A DNA stretch of 16,083 bases from UBA4744 sp035282865 (GCA_035282865.1 DATEVB010000211.1:1-16083); one strand, 5' to 3'. Counted from the stretch's first letter, positions 1 through 6,099 are shown. Notes: generated by a model not told the origin, from the letters alone. Translations and numbers: made by a program.

Positions 1-26
1 AGAACCCCCTATTTCTAGGGGGTTCT
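1..26 (-). terminator. Hairpin at end of tRNA array, probable terminator
   Basis: A perfect inverted repeat: AGAACCCCCTA (1-11), loop TTTC (12-15), TAGGGGGTTCT (16-26). It lies 1 bp beyond the encoded CCA end of tRNA-Val, in the direction of tRNA transcription. An 11-bp stem with a 4-nt loop fits an intrinsic terminator for the minus-strand tRNA transcript. The T-run expected after the stem would lie to the left of position 1 and cannot be seen. Confidence 0.65.
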
Positions 27-27
27 C

Positions 28-102
28 TGGTGGGCGCTGAAGGATTTGAACCTTCGACCTCTTCCGCGTCAGGGAAGCGCTCTCCCCCTGAGCTAAGCGC
101 CC
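28..102 (-). tRNA. tRNA-Val (anticodon GAC)
   Basis: The reverse complement folds as a full cloverleaf. The acceptor stem is GGGCGCT/AGCGCCC (96-102 with 32-38), the D-stem is GCTC/GAGC, and the anticodon stem CTTCC/GGAAG encloses the loop CTGACGC, so the anticodon is GAC. The T-arm carries TTCAAAT between GAAGG and CCTTC. The discriminator is A, and the 3' CCA is encoded in the DNA (TGG at 28-30), unlike in the two neighbouring tRNAs. It is the last gene of the array. Confidence 0.96.
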
Positions 103-137
103 GTTGGGACCCAGAGTGTACCAACACCCGCCACCCG

Positions 138-209
138 AGGCGACGACCGGAATCGAACCGGTGTAACGGGTTTTGCAGACCCGTGCCTAAACCACTCGGC
201 CACGTCGCC
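138..209 (-). tRNA. tRNA-Cys (anticodon GCA)
   Basis: The reverse complement gives acceptor stem GGCGACG/CGTCGCC (203-209 with 139-145). The anticodon stem CGGGT/ACCCG encloses loop CTGCAAA, giving anticodon GCA. The T-arm ACCGG-TTCGATT-CCGGT is perfect. The discriminator is U. No CCA is encoded (the plus strand reads CCG at 135-137), so CCA would have to be added enzymatically. It is the middle gene of the array and begins directly after the U-run of the hairpin at 210-235. Confidence 0.96.
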
Positions 210-235
210 AAAAGAGGGGCGACAAGTCGCCCCTC
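210..235 (-). terminator. Terminator-like hairpin between tRNA-Gly and tRNA-Cys
   Basis: GAGGGGCGAC (214-223) and GTCGCCCCTC (226-235) form a perfect 10-bp stem. On the minus strand it is followed at once by TTTT (213-210), which abuts the first base of tRNA-Cys. A strong GC stem plus a short U-run looks like an intrinsic terminator placed inside the array. It could partly terminate after tRNA-Gly, or serve as a spacer or processing element if the three tRNAs are co-transcribed. No separate promoter for tRNA-Cys is recognisable. Confidence 0.5.
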
Positions 236-239
236 CCGG

Positions 240-312
240 AGCGGAAGACGGGGCTCGAACCCGCGACCTCAACCTTGGCAAGGTTGCGCTCTACCAACTG
301 AGCTACTTCCGC
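240..312 (-). tRNA. tRNA-Gly (anticodon GCC)
   Basis: The reverse complement has acceptor stem GCGGAAG/CTTCCGC (306-312 with 241-247) and D-stem GCTC/GAGC. The anticodon stem CAACC/GGTTG encloses loop TTGCCAA, giving anticodon GCC. The T-loop is TTCGAGC. The discriminator is U and CCA is not encoded (237-239 would give CCG). It is the first gene of the array, about 7 nt downstream of the predicted start point of the promoter at 326-355. Confidence 0.96.
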
Positions 313-325
313 CTGAATGGTCGAC

Positions 326-355
326 AGTGTAATGGCTCGGCGCGACGAGCAACAA
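326..355 (-). promoter_or_regulatory. Putative promoter of the tRNA array
   Basis: On the minus strand a -35-like TTGTTG (355-350) and a -10-like TACACT (331-326) are separated by 18 bp. A start about 7 nt further on would fall near 319, just before the mature 5' end of tRNA-Gly at 312. It sits between the dut stop codon (362) and the tRNA, where such a promoter is expected. The match to the sigma-70 consensus is partial. Confidence 0.45.
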
Positions 356-361
356 CGCCGC

Positions 362-790
362 TCACCGGCCGGTCGAACCGAATCCGCCCTCTCCACGCGC
401 CGACCCGGGAAGCTCATCCACTTCAACGAACTCCTGCTGAACGACGGGAACCACCGCTAGTTGGGCGATCCGCTCTCCCCGCGATAGCTCCAATGGTTCG
501 GGACCGTGGTTGATCAGGATCACGTTTATCTCCCCCCGATACCCGGCGTCGACCAACCCCGGCCCGTTGACCACCCCTACCCCGAGACGGGCGGCCAGGC
601 CGCTCCGCGGTACCACCAGTCCGGCATACCCGTCCGGGATCGCCACCGCGATGCCGGTCGGCACCATCGTCCAGGCTTCCGGCTCCAGTCGCACGTTTTG
701 GCGCGCATAGAGGTCGACCCCGCCGTCGCCGGGATGGGCGTGGCCGGGCGTAGGTAGTTCACTATCGAGCTTGCGGAAGCTAATCTGCAT
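362..790 (-). CDS. dut: dUTP diphosphatase (dUTPase)
   Basis: The enzyme hydrolyses dUTP to dUMP and pyrophosphate, keeping uracil out of DNA and feeding dTMP synthesis. All five trimeric-dUTPase motifs are present in order: GDGGVDLYA, PRSGLAARLGV, the substrate-pocket VDAGYRGE followed by INVILIN, RGERIAQLAVVPV, and the C-terminal glycine-rich RGEGGFGSTGR. At 142 aa the length is typical. I chose ATG at 790; an in-frame TTG lies two codons upstream (796). Neither has a convincing Shine-Dalgarno sequence, so a leaderless transcript is possible. It diverges from the plus-strand gene at 840 across about 50 bp. The tRNA promoter follows its stop by 6 bp. Confidence 0.95.
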   Translation of the reverse strand: MQISFRKLDSELPTPGHAHPGDGGVDLYARQNVRLEPEAWTMVPTGIAVAIPDGYAGLVVPRSGLAARLGVGVVNGPGLVDAGYRGEINVILINHGPEPLELSRGERIAQLAVVPVVQQEFVEVDELPGSARGEGGFGSTGR

Positions 791-839
791 GGGCAAGTCG
801 TGGGGCTTTCATGGGCGGAGGCACACGACGGAGAAACGA

Positions 840-2393
840 GTGCCGCACGCCTACTGTACAACCTGCGAAGCAACAATCACCGTCGGCGACGGTCGATGCC
901 TTGCCGGGCACACCATCACCACCCCCATCCTCGAATCGAACCGGGGACGGCACCGCGCCCCGAGCCGCTGGGAGAAGCTCCGCCTCGGCCGCACCATGAC
1001 GGCCGGTCATCATCGGGCCGACGGCAGTTACCCCTCAGGTCGAGTCGCCGACCCCGAGCCCCGGCTCAAACCAACTCCGCCGCCCTCCCCACTCGCACGC
1101 CCGGCATCCAAGCCCGCCGACGGGCCTGCTTCGACAGCCCGACCCGTCCCCCGGCAACCCGGGCCGGCCGCCCAACCCACCGAGATGCCCGCCCCGGCAG
1201 CCCGACTCACCCTCCAGCCGAACCCCCGCCCGGTGGCGCTCGGTCCGGTTGGCGCCGCCGACTGGCTCCATCCCGAATCGGCTCCCCGCTCGGTCTACAG
1301 CTCTTCGATGCTGGAGATGCTCGGCCTGGACGAAGAAGCCGGCTACGAGCCGACCTTCACCACCATGACCAGCCCCCGGCCGGTCTGGCAAGCCCCGGCC
1401 CAGGAGGCGACTACTCAAAAGGCAGGGCTGGACAGGTTGCCGACCTTGTCCGACATGCGGATGGTGGACGACAGCCACACCGACACCGGTACCCTCATCG
1501 AGCGTCTCTGGTTCGCCACCGAAGAACACGAAGCAGTCCGGCCTGCTGCCGATCTGAAAGCAAGCGACTTCGCCGATATTCCCTCCCGAACTTTTCGATG
1601 GTCGGTGATCGTTTCCGCCGGGCTGGTCTTGGCGATCGCCGTGGCGGTGCTGCTGATCGGGGTCCGCTGGCCCGCCCGGATCGCCAAGGAAGCCACCGTC
1701 ACGTATCGCATCGCCGTCACCCAGGCGCAGGACGTGTTACCCATCGCCCGGGAGGTGATGCTCGCCATCACCGACCCGGCGGTCACCATCGAAGACCTAT
1801 CCGACGCGGCGGTTGCCCTCTCCCAGGTCGACACAGCCTCGCGCCACCTCTTTACGACCGCCTCGGAGCCACTCTCCAGCACCCCGCCCCTCGTATCACG
1901 TGACACGCTCGACGCGCTCGCGCCCCTGCGTTCCCAGATGGCCAACGCCTCACAAGACGGGCTTGCCATCGAGCGACGCCTCGGCGACGCGCTCACCTAC
2001 CGTCTGTTGTTCGACAAAGCCTTCACGATCCCCCAACTGCCCACCACCGCGGCCCCCGACGAGATCTCAGCTCTGGGCGTTGAACTGGCCCTGGGACTGG
2101 CAGCCACCCTGGACACCATCGCCGCTCTCCCGCATGATCCGGCATTCGAGGCCCACCGTACCCAGGCGCAAGCGGTCGCCGATCGATACGCGGTGTGGCA
2201 GGTCGAATACCTGTCGGCGCTCCGAACGACCGACCTGGCCGCCGCAACCGCCCTGGTCACAGAGTTGCAGACCGCGGTCGGCGACTTGAAAACGCGGATC
2301 TCGGTTCCGCTGCAAGCCGTGGCCGCCTGGGCGGCCGACGAAATCGACCGGTTCGACACGACGCTGGCCGGCCTGGCGGCCGGCCTCGGTTAG
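840..2393 (+). CDS. Unknown membrane protein with N-terminal zinc-ribbon motif
   Basis: I do not recognise a named family. I chose GTG 840 (517 aa) because GGAG (830-833) sits 6 nt upstream. Earlier in-frame starts (TTG 771, ATG 789) would overlap the divergent dut start. The N-terminus has C6-x2-C9, C20 and H24 (YCTTC...GRCLAGH), a compact zinc-ribbon or treble-clef-like motif. A proline/alanine-rich low-complexity stretch (about 72-135) and an acidic region follow. One hydrophobic helix (about 256-275, SVIVSAGLVLAIAVAVLLIG) is flanked by Arg/Trp. About 240 largely helical residues remain, with no catalytic motif I can name. With the zinc motif inside, the C-terminal domain would be extracellular. 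A weak promoter-like pair (TTCACT, 17 bp, TAATCT) lies at 758-786. It ends tail-to-tail with nrdR, overlapping by 4 bp. Confidence 0.85.
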   Translation: MPHAYCTTCEATITVGDGRCLAGHTITTPILESNRGRHRAPSRWEKLRLGRTMTAGHHRADGSYPSGRVADPEPRLKPTPPPSPLARPASKPADGPASTARPVPRQPGPAAQPTEMPAPAARLTLQPNPRPVALGPVGAADWLHPESAPRSVYSSSMLEMLGLDEEAGYEPTFTTMTSPRPVWQAPAQEATTQKAGLDRLPTLSDMRMVDDSHTDTGTLIERLWFATEEHEAVRPAADLKASDFADIPSRTFRWSVIVSAGLVLAIAVAVLLIGVRWPARIAKEATVTYRIAVTQAQDVLPIAREVMLAITDPAVTIEDLSDAAVALSQVDTASRHLFTTASEPLSSTPPLVSRDTLDALAPLRSQMANASQDGLAIERRLGDALTYRLLFDKAFTIPQLPTTAAPDEISALGVELALGLAATLDTIAALPHDPAFEAHRTQAQAVADRYAVWQVEYLSALRTTDLAAATALVTELQTAVGDLKTRISVPLQAVAAWAADEIDRFDTTLAGLAAGLG

Positions 2394-2851
2394 CCAGTGG
2401 TATCGCCTTTGCCCTCCAGGGCAGCCATCTCCCGCTCGAAGTCCTGCGCCCCCTGGAACTCCTTGTAGACACTGGCGAAACGCAAATAGGCGACCTGATC
2501 GACCTCCCGCAACTGGGTGAGCACCGCCCGTCCGATGTCATCCGAATCAACCCGGGAACCGTGGGCGCGGGCGGCAGCTTCCACTTCGCCGATCATCGCT
2601 TCGAGCTTCTTGCGGGTGACCGGACGATCGGCCAGGGCACTCTGGAATCCGGCCCGGATCTTCTCAACCTGGAACGGCTCGAATCGACCATCGCGTTTGC
2701 GAACCACCAGCGCTACCACGGACCGCTCATACGTCGTGAAGCGATTCTCACAGTCCTCGCACACACGGCGGCGACGGATCGCCAAACCCCTATCGATCGG
2801 CCGGCTGTCCACCACACGCGTCCGCGACGATCCGCAAAACGGGCATTGCAT
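2390..2851 (-). CDS. nrdR: Transcriptional repressor NrdR
   Basis: NrdR is a zinc-finger, ATP-cone repressor of ribonucleotide reductase genes that senses ATP/dATP. The 153-aa protein starts MQCPFCGSS, with zinc ligands C3, C6, C31 and C34 (CPFC...CEDC). The highly conserved RRRRVCEDCENRFTTYE block follows, then an ATP-cone (about 49-139; VVRKRDGRFEPF, DSDDIGRAVLTQLREVD, ayLRFASVYKEF). Length and order are standard. I chose ATG 2851 because the family begins with this MxCPxC; the frame stays open further upstream without conservation. It follows the LysM gene on the same strand by 58 bp, so both may share the SOS-controlled promoter. The lexA-LysM-nrdR grouping is also known in mycobacteria. 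No NrdR box is visible here. Confidence 0.97.
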   Translation of the reverse strand: MQCPFCGSSRTRVVDSRPIDRGLAIRRRRVCEDCENRFTTYERSVVALVVRKRDGRFEPFQVEKIRAGFQSALADRPVTRKKLEAMIGEVEAAARAHGSRVDSDDIGRAVLTQLREVDQVAYLRFASVYKEFQGAQDFEREMAALEGKGDTTG

Positions 2852-2909
2852 TTCGCACCGAGGGTACCCGATGCGGAGCGACCGTGAACCCATCTCGAGG
2901 CCCGGTCCG

Positions 2910-3194
2910 CTAAGAGCCGAGTGGCACCATGAGCTGATCGCCGGCCCGGATAACGCTTTGTCCCAACCGGTTCATGCGCTTGATGTCGAACACGATGGTG
3001 CGGACATCCTCGCCCGGTTGGGTGTGCTGAGCGGCAATCGACCAAAGCGATTCGCCGCTAACGATGACGTGCATGCCGGTCGGCCGGACCTCGTTGCCGG
3101 CCCCGGCACCGGACGTCAGCAGGAGGAAGAAGACAATGGCAACCGCGGTGAGGAGAACTACAGCTCTCGTCAGAGTGCTGATGCGGATCGTCAT
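2910..3194 (-). CDS. LysM-domain membrane/secreted protein, probable SOS division inhibitor
   Basis: This 94-aa protein has an uncleaved anchor or signal peptide (about 9-31, AVVLLTAVAIVFFLLLTSGA) and a single LysM peptidoglycan-binding domain (about 42-92, HVIVSGESLWSIAAQH...IRAGDQLMVPLGS) ending at the C-terminus. ATG 3194 has a strong GGAGGGGAAGG Shine-Dalgarno. Position (divergent from lexA) and architecture match YneA of Bacillus, Rv2719c of Mycobacterium and DivS of Corynebacterium, which delay division during SOS. That role is inferred from context and family. Its promoter carries one LexA box in the spacer and another just after the start point. The leader has a small hairpin at 3224-3237. 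nrdR follows 58 bp downstream. Confidence 0.88.
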   Translation of the reverse strand: MTIRISTLTRAVVLLTAVAIVFFLLLTSGAGAGNEVRPTGMHVIVSGESLWSIAAQHTQPGEDVRTIVFDIKRMNRLGQSVIRAGDQLMVPLGS

Positions 3195-3278
3195 ACCTTC
3201 CCCTCCTGCTGTACATGTCCGGGTGGCGCTTTCGCCATCTGCGGCTCACTTTATGAACCGGGTGTGACAGAAACCTGA

Positions 3279-3294
3279 TCGAACAGGTGTTCGT
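3279..3294. promoter_or_regulatory. LexA (SOS) box 1
   Basis: TCGAACAGGTGTTCGT matches the actinobacterial/Gram-positive LexA consensus TCGAAC-N4-GTTCGA at 11 of the 12 fixed positions. It lies just downstream of the predicted transcription start of the LysM gene (around 3299), where a bound repressor would block promoter clearance. Confidence 0.85.
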
Positions 3295-3305
3295 GTCTTT
3301 CGCCT

Positions 3306-3333
3306 ATCATATCGAACATGTGTTCGGTGTCAA
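3306..3333 (-). promoter_or_regulatory. Promoter of the LysM gene with LexA box as spacer
   Basis: On the minus strand a perfect -35 TTGACA (3333-3328) and a near-perfect -10 TATGAT (3311-3306) are separated by exactly 16 bp. Those 16 bp are LexA box 2. Derepression should therefore give strong transcription of the LysM gene with a leader of about 105 nt. This is the clearest sigma-70-type promoter in the window. Confidence 0.85.
3312..3327. promoter_or_regulatory. LexA (SOS) box 2
   Basis: TCGAACATGTGTTCGG matches TCGAAC-N4-GTTCGA at 11 of 12 fixed positions. It fills the whole spacer between the -35 and -10 elements of the LysM-gene promoter, so LexA binding would exclude RNA polymerase. 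Its centre is 33 bp from that of box 1, about three helical turns, so both dimers would sit on the same face. Confidence 0.88.
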
Positions 3334-3383
3334 GAAGAACTTGCTTGCAGAGCGGACCCCCTTTCGGTCAACGGACACGGAGA

Positions 3384-3399
3384 CCGAACATATGTTTGA
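3384..3399. promoter_or_regulatory. LexA (SOS) box 3
   Basis: CCGAACATATGTTTGA matches the LexA consensus at 10 of 12 fixed positions and has the symmetric ATAT centre also seen in the recA box. Its right end overlaps the -35 element of the lexA promoter (3396-3401). This is expected for lexA autoregulation. Confidence 0.8.
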
Positions 3400-3424
3400 T
3401 TCCGGTCGGCCGGGACGGTACATT
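3396..3424 (+). promoter_or_regulatory. Promoter of lexA
   Basis: TTGATT (3396-3401), a 17-bp spacer and TACATT (3419-3424) form a good plus-strand promoter ahead of lexA. LexA box 3 covers the -35 and box 4 covers the start region. The start would be near 3431, giving a leader of roughly 20-25 nt. Confidence 0.7.
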
Positions 3425-3440
3425 GGGAACACACGTTCGA
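3425..3440. promoter_or_regulatory. LexA (SOS) box 4
   Basis: GGGAACACACGTTCGA has a perfect right half-site (GTTCGA) and a left half degenerate in its first two bases, so 10 of 12 fixed positions match. It spans the predicted lexA transcription start, immediately after the -10. It is the most asymmetric of the four boxes and may bind LexA more weakly. Confidence 0.65.
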
Positions 3441-3453
3441 GGAAGGCAGAGCC

Positions 3454-4074
3454 ATGGACGAGTTGAGCACCCGGCAACGAGAGATCCTTCAACTGATCCG
3501 CACCAAGGTGGCCGAACGGGGCTACCCGCCCTCGGTGCGCGAGATCGGTGAAGTGCTGGGCTTGCGCTCCCCCTCCACCGTTCACAGCCATCTCTCGGCT
3601 CTGGTCAGATCCGGATACCTGCGGCGTGACCCGTCGAAACCCCGGGCGATCGAGGTCGTCGAGGGCGGCACGGAGCACATCGAACGGAGCCCCCACCGGG
3701 ACGTCCCGCTGCTGGGACGCATCGCGGCCGGATCACCCATCCTGGCCGAAGAGCAGATCGAGGAGATCTTCACCCTCCCGACCGAATTCACCGGCACCGG
3801 GCCGGTGTTCATGCTGGCCGTGCGGGGAGACTCCATGGTGGGCGCCGGGATTCTCGACGGCGACTATGTGGTCATCCGCAGCCAGCAGGACGCCGCCAAC
3901 GGTGAAATTGTGGCCGCGTTGGTGGACGGAGAGGAAGCAACGGTCAAACGGTTCGAAAAGCACGGCAACTTGGTCCGGCTCATCTCCGAGAACCCCGCCT
4001 ATGAGCCGATGGTGTTCGAAGACGGTGTTCAACTCATCGGCAAAGTCGTCGCCGTACTGCGGGCGGTTCGCTGA
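3454..4074 (+). CDS. lexA: SOS repressor LexA
   Basis: LexA represses DNA-damage genes and cleaves itself when bound to RecA filaments. The 206-aa protein has an N-terminal winged helix-turn-helix (about 1-66; MDELSTRQREILQLI, YPPSVREIGEVLGL, STVHSHLSALVRSGYL). A linker follows, then an S24 peptidase domain with cleavage site A92-G93 (RIAAGSPILA), catalytic S127 (VRGDSM) and K165 (ATVKRF). All functional residues are present. ATG 3454 has GAGGAAGG upstream. The promoter is flanked by boxes 3 and 4, so the gene is autoregulated. It diverges from the LysM gene and converges on hflX with 5 bp between the stops. Confidence 0.98.
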   Translation: MDELSTRQREILQLIRTKVAERGYPPSVREIGEVLGLRSPSTVHSHLSALVRSGYLRRDPSKPRAIEVVEGGTEHIERSPHRDVPLLGRIAAGSPILAEEQIEEIFTLPTEFTGTGPVFMLAVRGDSMVGAGILDGDYVVIRSQQDAANGEIVAALVDGEEATVKRFEKHGNLVRLISENPAYEPMVFEDGVQLIGKVVAVLRAVR

Positions 4075-4079
4075 GAGGA

Positions 4080-5351
4080 TCAGCGTACGGGTTGCCGAGC
4101 ATCGATCACGTACCCACTGAGGCGTTGCGTCTCTGCCAGGGAGAGCCGGGCCCGAAACCACACGCCATCGGGTCGGTATTCCTCGGCCAGTATCTCACCC
4201 ACCTCGTGGACCCGGGCCGCCGCCGATCCGGCCGAGAAGGGGATGAGCAGCTGAACTTCACGATACTGCCGGGACAACACCTGCCAGAGTGCTTCGCTCA
4301 GCACCTCCAGCCCGGACCGCTGCGCGGCCGACACGATGACCCCTTCGGGATGGGCACCCTCGAAACGAGCCAGGGCGTGGTCCGGCGCCGCATCGGCCTT
4401 GTTGCCTACCAGCAGCTCCGGCACACGATCGGCACCGATCTCGGCCAGCACTTCCCGGACGGCTGAGATCTTGGCATCCGGATCTTCGTCGGCCAGATCG
4501 ACCACATGCAGTAGCAGATCAGCATCAGTCGCCTCTTCCAACGTGGATTGGAAAGCTTCGATCAGCTGATGGGGAAGATGCCGGACAAACCCGACGGTGT
4601 CCGACAGCAAAACGATCCGGCCATCATGAAGTTCGAGACGTCGGGTGGTCGGGTCGAGCGTGGCGAATAGCCGATCCTGGACGAGGGCGTCGGAGCCGGT
4701 GAGGGCATTGAGGAGACTCGACTTGCCCGCATTGGTGTAACCGACGATGGCCACCAGCGGCATATCCCAACGCTTGCGGCGCTCCCGCTTGGTATGTCGA
4801 GACTGCTCCAGGTCACCTAACTGGCTTTTCAGCCGGCTGATACGGCTCAGGATCCGCCGGCGATCCACTTCCAGTTTCGTCTCACCCGGACCCCGGGTAC
4901 CGATACCGCCTCCCAGCCGGGAGAGTTCGATGCCCTTGCCGCGCAGGCGAGGCAGGCGGTACGTGAGTTGGGCCAGCTCCACTTGAATCTTCCCTTCCCG
5001 GCTGGTGGCATGCTGGGCGAAGATGTCGAGGATCACTGCGGTGCGGTCCAGGACCCGACAATCCAGAGCGCGGGACAAGTTGCGCTCCTGGGCGGGGGTT
5101 ATCTCACGATCGAACACGACGACGTCGACATCTCCCGCCGCCACCTCCTGGCGCAGCTCGGATAGTCTCCCCCTTCCCACCAGCGTGGCCGGATCTAGGC
5201 GCTCACGGCGCTGCACCACCGCATCGACCGTGTCGGCGCCGGCCGTGTCGACCAGCCGACCGAGCTCTGCGAGCGATGCGTCGGTCCCGGCTTCGTCCCC
5301 GGTTGTGACCGCAACCAGCAGGGCTCGTTCCCGAAGATCAGGTTGAGTCAT
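4080..5351 (-). CDS. hflX: Ribosome-associated GTPase HflX
   Basis: HflX binds and splits 50S-associated or stalled ribosomes in a GTP-dependent way. The 423-aa protein has the HflX N-terminal domain (LVGRGRLSELR, then the conserved DREITPAQERNL, LDRTAVILDIFAQHA and GGGIGTRGPGETKLE), a basic coiled-coil linker, and a G domain. The G domain carries P-loop G204-S211 (GYTNAGKS), G3 DTVGFVRHLPH and G4 GNKAD. I chose ATG 5351 for its GGGGGAG Shine-Dalgarno 5 nt upstream and for conservation. It overlaps the end of dapF by 14 nt, implying translational coupling. It is the last gene of the rny-miaB-miaA-dapF-hflX operon; no clear terminator is visible in the 5 bp before lexA ends. Confidence 0.97.
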   Translation of the reverse strand: MTQPDLRERALLVAVTTGDEAGTDASLAELGRLVDTAGADTVDAVVQRRERLDPATLVGRGRLSELRQEVAAGDVDVVVFDREITPAQERNLSRALDCRVLDRTAVILDIFAQHATSREGKIQVELAQLTYRLPRLRGKGIELSRLGGGIGTRGPGETKLEVDRRRILSRISRLKSQLGDLEQSRHTKRERRKRWDMPLVAIVGYTNAGKSSLLNALTGSDALVQDRLFATLDPTTRRLELHDGRIVLLSDTVGFVRHLPHQLIEAFQSTLEEATDADLLLHVVDLADEDPDAKISAVREVLAEIGADRVPELLVGNKADAAPDHALARFEGAHPEGVIVSAAQRSGLEVLSEALWQVLSRQYREVQLLIPFSAGSAAARVHEVGEILAEEYRPDGVWFRARLSLAETQRLSGYVIDARQPVR

Positions 5352-6099
5352 ACCACTCCCCCTCGAAAACATAGTTGGCCGGGCCGGTCAGCCAGGCGCC
5401 CCGATCGTCGAGGGTTACCTCCAGGTCGCCGCCCGGCAAGCGGACGGTGGTCGTCGGTCCGACCCGGCCCAGCCGGTGGGCCACCGCCGCCGCCGCCGCA
5501 GCTCCGCTTCCGCAGGCCAGGGTTTCACCGACGCCACGCTCCCACACCCGCAACTCGATGAGGCCCCGGCTACGCACCGCCGCAAACTCGACGTTCGTGC
5601 CTTCGGGAAAGATCGGATCGATGCCGAGACGAGGGCCCAGCTCATCGACCGGCGTACCGGCCGGGTCGTCGACGAACACGACCGCGTGGGGATTCCCGAC
5701 ACTGATCGGACGGACGGTGAGTCCGGCCACCTCGATGGATTCTTCCTTCCCCGGTTCCGGGACGCCCACCTGGACGGTCACCCGGCCACCGACCCGAGCT
5801 TCCCGGTCCCCGACGGCGGTGACCACCGTGAAAACATCACTGCCGACCCAACCGCGGTCGTGGGCCAACCGGGCCACACACCGCAGTCCGTTGCCGCACA
5901 TCTCGGCCGGACTCCCGTCGGCGTTCCAATACTCCATCCGGACCCGGTCGTCTCCCAGCCGCGTCACGACCAGGATCCCGTCGGCTCCGATCCCCAGCCG
6001 GCGATCGCACCAGGCAGCCACCTCGCCGGCCGAGACGTGACGGGGACCTTCGAGCACCACGAAATCATTGCCGAGACCTTCCATCTTCAGAAACTTCAC
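5338..6099 (-). CDS. dapF: Diaminopimelate epimerase
   Basis: DapF converts LL-diaminopimelate to meso-diaminopimelate for lysine and peptidoglycan synthesis, without a cofactor. The 253-aa protein begins VKFLKMEGLGNDFVV, the family N-terminus. The two catalytic cysteines are C68 (EMCGNGLRC) and C196 (ETLACGSGAA), each in its conserved loop. SVGNPHAV and FPEGTNVEF are also typical. The start is GTG 6099, with GGAGG 4 nt before it. It overlaps the miaA stop in a GTGA arrangement. An in-frame extension upstream lies inside miaA and is not conserved. The dapF-hflX order next to miaA is standard in Actinobacteria. Confidence 0.97.
   Translation of the reverse strand: MKFLKMEGLGNDFVVLEGPRHVSAGEVAAWCDRRLGIGADGILVVTRLGDDRVRMEYWNADGSPAEMCGNGLRCVARLAHDRGWVGSDVFTVVTAVGDREARVGGRVTVQVGVPEPGKEESIEVAGLTVRPISVGNPHAVVFVDDPAGTPVDELGPRLGIDPIFPEGTNVEFAAVRSRGLIELRVWERGVGETLACGSGAAAAAAVAHRLGRVGPTTTVRLPGGDLEVTLDDRGAWLTGPANYVFEGEWYDST

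Noticed and set aside
788..796. TTGCCCATG at both the dut and flavin reductase starts (15109-15117) as a shared regulatory motif
   Set aside because: Nine bases that include a start codon recur easily; flanking sequence is unrelated, so this is treated as coincidence.
800..1903. 367-codon plus-strand frame overlapping the membrane-protein gene
   Set aside because: It is in the +2 frame of the 840-2393 gene; its product is a low-complexity Arg/Pro/Ser-rich string typical of a shadow frame. The other frame has a coherent membrane helix and zinc motif.
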